This document shows, in pieces, positions 61,420 through 64,000 of a stretch of DNA of 64,000 nucleotides. The notes under the pieces are model-generated. The model was not told the DNA's origin. It saw nothing but the letters and a program-made list of their open reading frames with translations, and did no database searches. The stretch lies in NCBI GenBank assembly GCA_903813345.2, contig CAIIXF020000004.1, positions 20,184,477 through 20,248,476 of the forward strand. The letters are read 5' to 3'. Each line of letters starts with the position of its first letter. Within the stretch, counting starts at the first letter, position 1. Both the position numbers and the translations under genes were made by a program. This DNA is from Owenia fusiformis (Eukaryota > Annelida > Polychaeta > Sabellida > Oweniidae).

Positions 61420-62979
61420 GTAAGATCACTTTCTATTGAATTCGGAGTATGTCGGGTTGGTAATCAAAGTATCGCTTTTATATATCGTCTTCCCAATTTC
61501 AGTCTTAAATTACGCCAATATTGCGTGCAAACTTTGTGTAGAAGCTGTCATTCCCGGATATCCAAACATTTCAGGAACACATAGGTACTCGAATGATTTT
61601 GATTGGACATTATAGTACAGGAAAATCGTAATTTTACGGAGGAGTCTCGTGAAAAAATAAACAACATTATTGGCCCCCTTAACAAACTATCATTTCGACA
61701 TGCACTGTGTGTGATATGACACGAGAATCTTATTTCGAGTTAGATGTGTTCTGGTGTTCGATGATTGCATTCTAAGAAATTTGCCTTGCAGGTGCAATTT
61801 GGCCGATGTCATTTAATTTTGCACGTAGTCTGTTCCTAAGACATGACAAAGCACACGGAACACAGTTGTTTATAATTATACTTTTATATTTACAACTGAT
61901 TCAAATCAGACAAGATTAAACTGAATCAAGTGAAGTAGGCCATTGTATTCGAGGAAAGTACACTCTCTTCAACGTACTCATATTGAAATATGACACGATT
62001 CTATCGATAGTTTTGTTCTTAAGCATCAAAATAGCCATGATTAGTGCTTGTATTGTCGAATGAATGACACATATCAATGATGATCATACAATATTATCTT
62101 TTAAGTATCAGAGAGAATATGTCAGCGAGGAGTTAAGAAAGTTGCAATTGATATCACAATTGACAGTTACATGCATGTTATGTAAATTTACTTGATATGA
62201 ACCCTGGAACAACAACTCTAACACTTAGAGGCAATGTAAATTTGAATATTTACGTGTAAGTTGGGGTTTTCCCATGAGGTTACACTACCCCCCTAGGTCC
62301 TCTTATCGATATTAACGTCATTTTGGCACATATTGTGTCATAGTTATCCACTTACTAAAGTCTTACTTCGTTGTTTTGAATTGTGGCTAAATCTCTTTGT
62401 CTGAGGGCTCTTATAGATCCAGAAATCTCAAAGAATTTAGAAGAAAATCCATCAAGTGAAAATGCCAAAAGTTAGTTGACTTAATAGACCATAACGTGTA
62501 TTTATATTAAATCATTGATACATGTATAGTAACTTGAAGTCAAGGGAAAAACTTGTGCTAAACAGGTGGATAAATCAAATTTGAAATAAAAAAACAAAAT
62601 TTATTTCAAACCGAGCATGTACTAATGGGGCATTTAATATTTGACTTCACTACGAAGTTTTCGAACGCAAGTTCGGCCATTTGGATCTGGTTGAGGAAAT
62701 AACAATCCTCATCAATAAAGATTACATTGCATCAATGACTAAAGGAAACGGCCAGTGTTATTGGACACGTTGTTAACACATATCTCCGGAGAGATGTATT
62801 GTTTTTGTTTTGCCCTCTTTATAACTATTGGTTCCTTCATACGACTTCACACAAATAGATCTAGATTCAAACGTAGCGTTAGTTACGGACATAGGTGATG
62901 ACCATTTGATAATCTCGACAGGTGTTTTAGGATTCATCGCTTGAATTTCCCATTCTACCACTATTAGTGTTCGGATGTA
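61420..62979. other. no exon recognised downstream of paralogue exon 10
   Basis: No GATGAATG(C/T)-type EGF exon, CBM14 or Ig exon is seen on the plus strand. Either a long intron or the point where homology to the large gene ends. Confidence 0.45.
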
Positions 62980-64000
62980 CAGGGTGATCCAGAAGTAACG
63001 TCAAAGATGTTGTAATTTCAAAAGTATTCATCAGATCTTCATGAAATTTGGTATACATGTACCCACAACATTTCTGAGTTACCATCTCAAAGATTGGAAT
63101 TCAATCATTTCATTGGTTGAAATTATGGTTGCTATAGTAACCCGATATCGCGTAACCCGGGGCAAATTACTTAACGTGTAATGCGTAATCTCAAAATATC
63201 AACAAGATCTGAAATTGTTATATCCTCAACATTTTATTTCACAACAATATAAATCATACTATTGCACAGTTACTAATAATAGTTCATTCTACATAATTGC
63301 CACCATTTGCAACACATTTCTCATGTCTGGATACCCATTCCTTGAACACAGAATTAAATCCATTAGAACTCATTCCTTGTAGGGCTAGTACTACGGCATT
63401 TTTCAATTCCTCACAGGATTGAAAATTATTTCCACTAAGGTTTCTTTTTAGTTCCCCATACAAATAAAAGTCACTGGGGGCAAGATCAGGTGAATAAGGG
63501 GCATGTTCAAGTTGTTGAAATCCAAGTGTTTGGACTGTGTTGCTGGTCAGGATTGCAGTGTGCGTAGGGGCATTGTCCCAATGCAAGATAAACTGCTGCA
63601 GATGTCCGGGACGCTTTTTCCTCAGGGAACGTTGAAGATCACGCTTCAGAACCTGAAAAACAAATGTTTAATGGTTGTTAAACCAGTTGTTTCATTGATT
63701 GGATTTGGATTTGAATCATGGCCATGGAGTTATAATTATATTGACAGTGAACAACATTTAAATACTTTAATTTAAAAATAAAATTCACAGTATGATGTAT
63801 TATTAGAACAAATGATATCTTACCTTTGCAATGTAAACGGCATTAATTCTCTGGCCAATGGGAACAAAATGGGTTAACACCATTCCTCTAATGTCAAAGA
63901 ATGTCACAACCATTTGTTTCTTTTGTGGAATTCCTGGTACTATTTTAGGCTTGGTTGGTGTTGGGGAGTTGTCATGTTTCCACGATGAACTTTGTTGCGT
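62980..64000 (-). mobile_element. DD34D mariner, one end inside the window
   Basis: Begins with TA (62978-62979) and CAGGGTGATCCAGAAGTAAC, the usual start of mariner inverted ends, followed by the transposase on the minus strand. The other end is beyond 64000. Confidence 0.85.
63284..64000 (-). CDS. mariner transposase, C-terminal part, apparently with one intron
   Basis: Cut-and-paste DDE transposase. Upstream part 64000-63824 reads HDNSPTPTKPKIVPG, FFDIRGMVLTHFVP (first catalytic D), NAVYIAK|GTAAGA; after 171 bases a TTTTTCAG acceptor at 63653 and VLKRDLQRSLRKKRPG, HWDNAPTHTA (second D), PYSPDLAPSDFYLYG (third D), stop at 63284. Exactly 34 residues separate the second and third acids, as in Mos1-type mariners. 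Phase 0 is kept across the intron. No stop is seen in the visible part, so the element may be young. The N-terminal helix-turn-helix lies outside the window. Confidence 0.85.

Overview
The window is AT-rich animal DNA, with GT-AG introns, phase-1 EGF exons, a signal-peptide exon, Ig, EGF and chitin-binding (CBM14) modules, an SLC28 transporter and several families of invertebrate-type transposons. It most resembles a marine invertebrate (a lophotrochozoan or an invertebrate deuterostome). The species cannot be named from the sequence alone. No tRNA, rRNA or CRISPR array was recognised.

Layout. 1-2322 holds the decayed 5' end of a Ty3/gypsy-like LTR retrotransposon on the minus strand (LTR, primer site, gag zinc knuckles, reverse transcriptase fragment). 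It is followed by a perfect 62-bp-arm palindrome at 2324-2462. 2859-8874 (+) carries the last eight exons of a concentrative nucleoside transporter (SLC28/CNT); its first exons lie outside the window. It converges on a large minus-strand gene, 35073 down to 9993. I assembled 23 exons of that gene that keep one open frame of 2,387 codons: signal peptide, an EMI-like cysteine module, eight EGF domains, a long unrecognised region with coiled coil, a cysteine-rich patch and Ala-rich helices, two Ig domains, a GCC2/GCC3-type module, another EGF and two CBM14 domains. Head to head with it, starting at 43174 (+), is a paralogue whose first ten exons (to 61419) match the N-terminal half exon for exon. 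The rest of the paralogue is not in the window.

The two genes are the ruler by which the rest can be read. Where their matching introns differ strongly in length, recognisable inserted repeats account for most of the difference in nearly every case. These are a 7.8-kb composite element with 6-bp target duplication (21265-29066), which itself contains a 5'-truncated LINE and two pentanucleotide arrays; mariner-like elements; small palindromic MITEs; and foldback elements with very long inverted arms (45216-52001 and 52051-57036). One intron is 242 bp in one gene and 12,568 bp in the other. The 8.1-kb head-to-head intergenic region holds a mariner relic, a tandem-repeat array and a third foldback element with a GGCCCCCAGAAGCTATA minisatellite. 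The right end of the window enters a DD34D mariner with apparently intact catalytic residues and a probable intron.

How the genes may work: the twin genes look like secreted, multi-chain, chitin-binding extracellular matrix proteins with two predicted furin sites. The SLC28 gene is an unrelated neighbour that converges on the 3' end of one of them. Exon borders and domain calls were read by eye; no database search or transcript was available.
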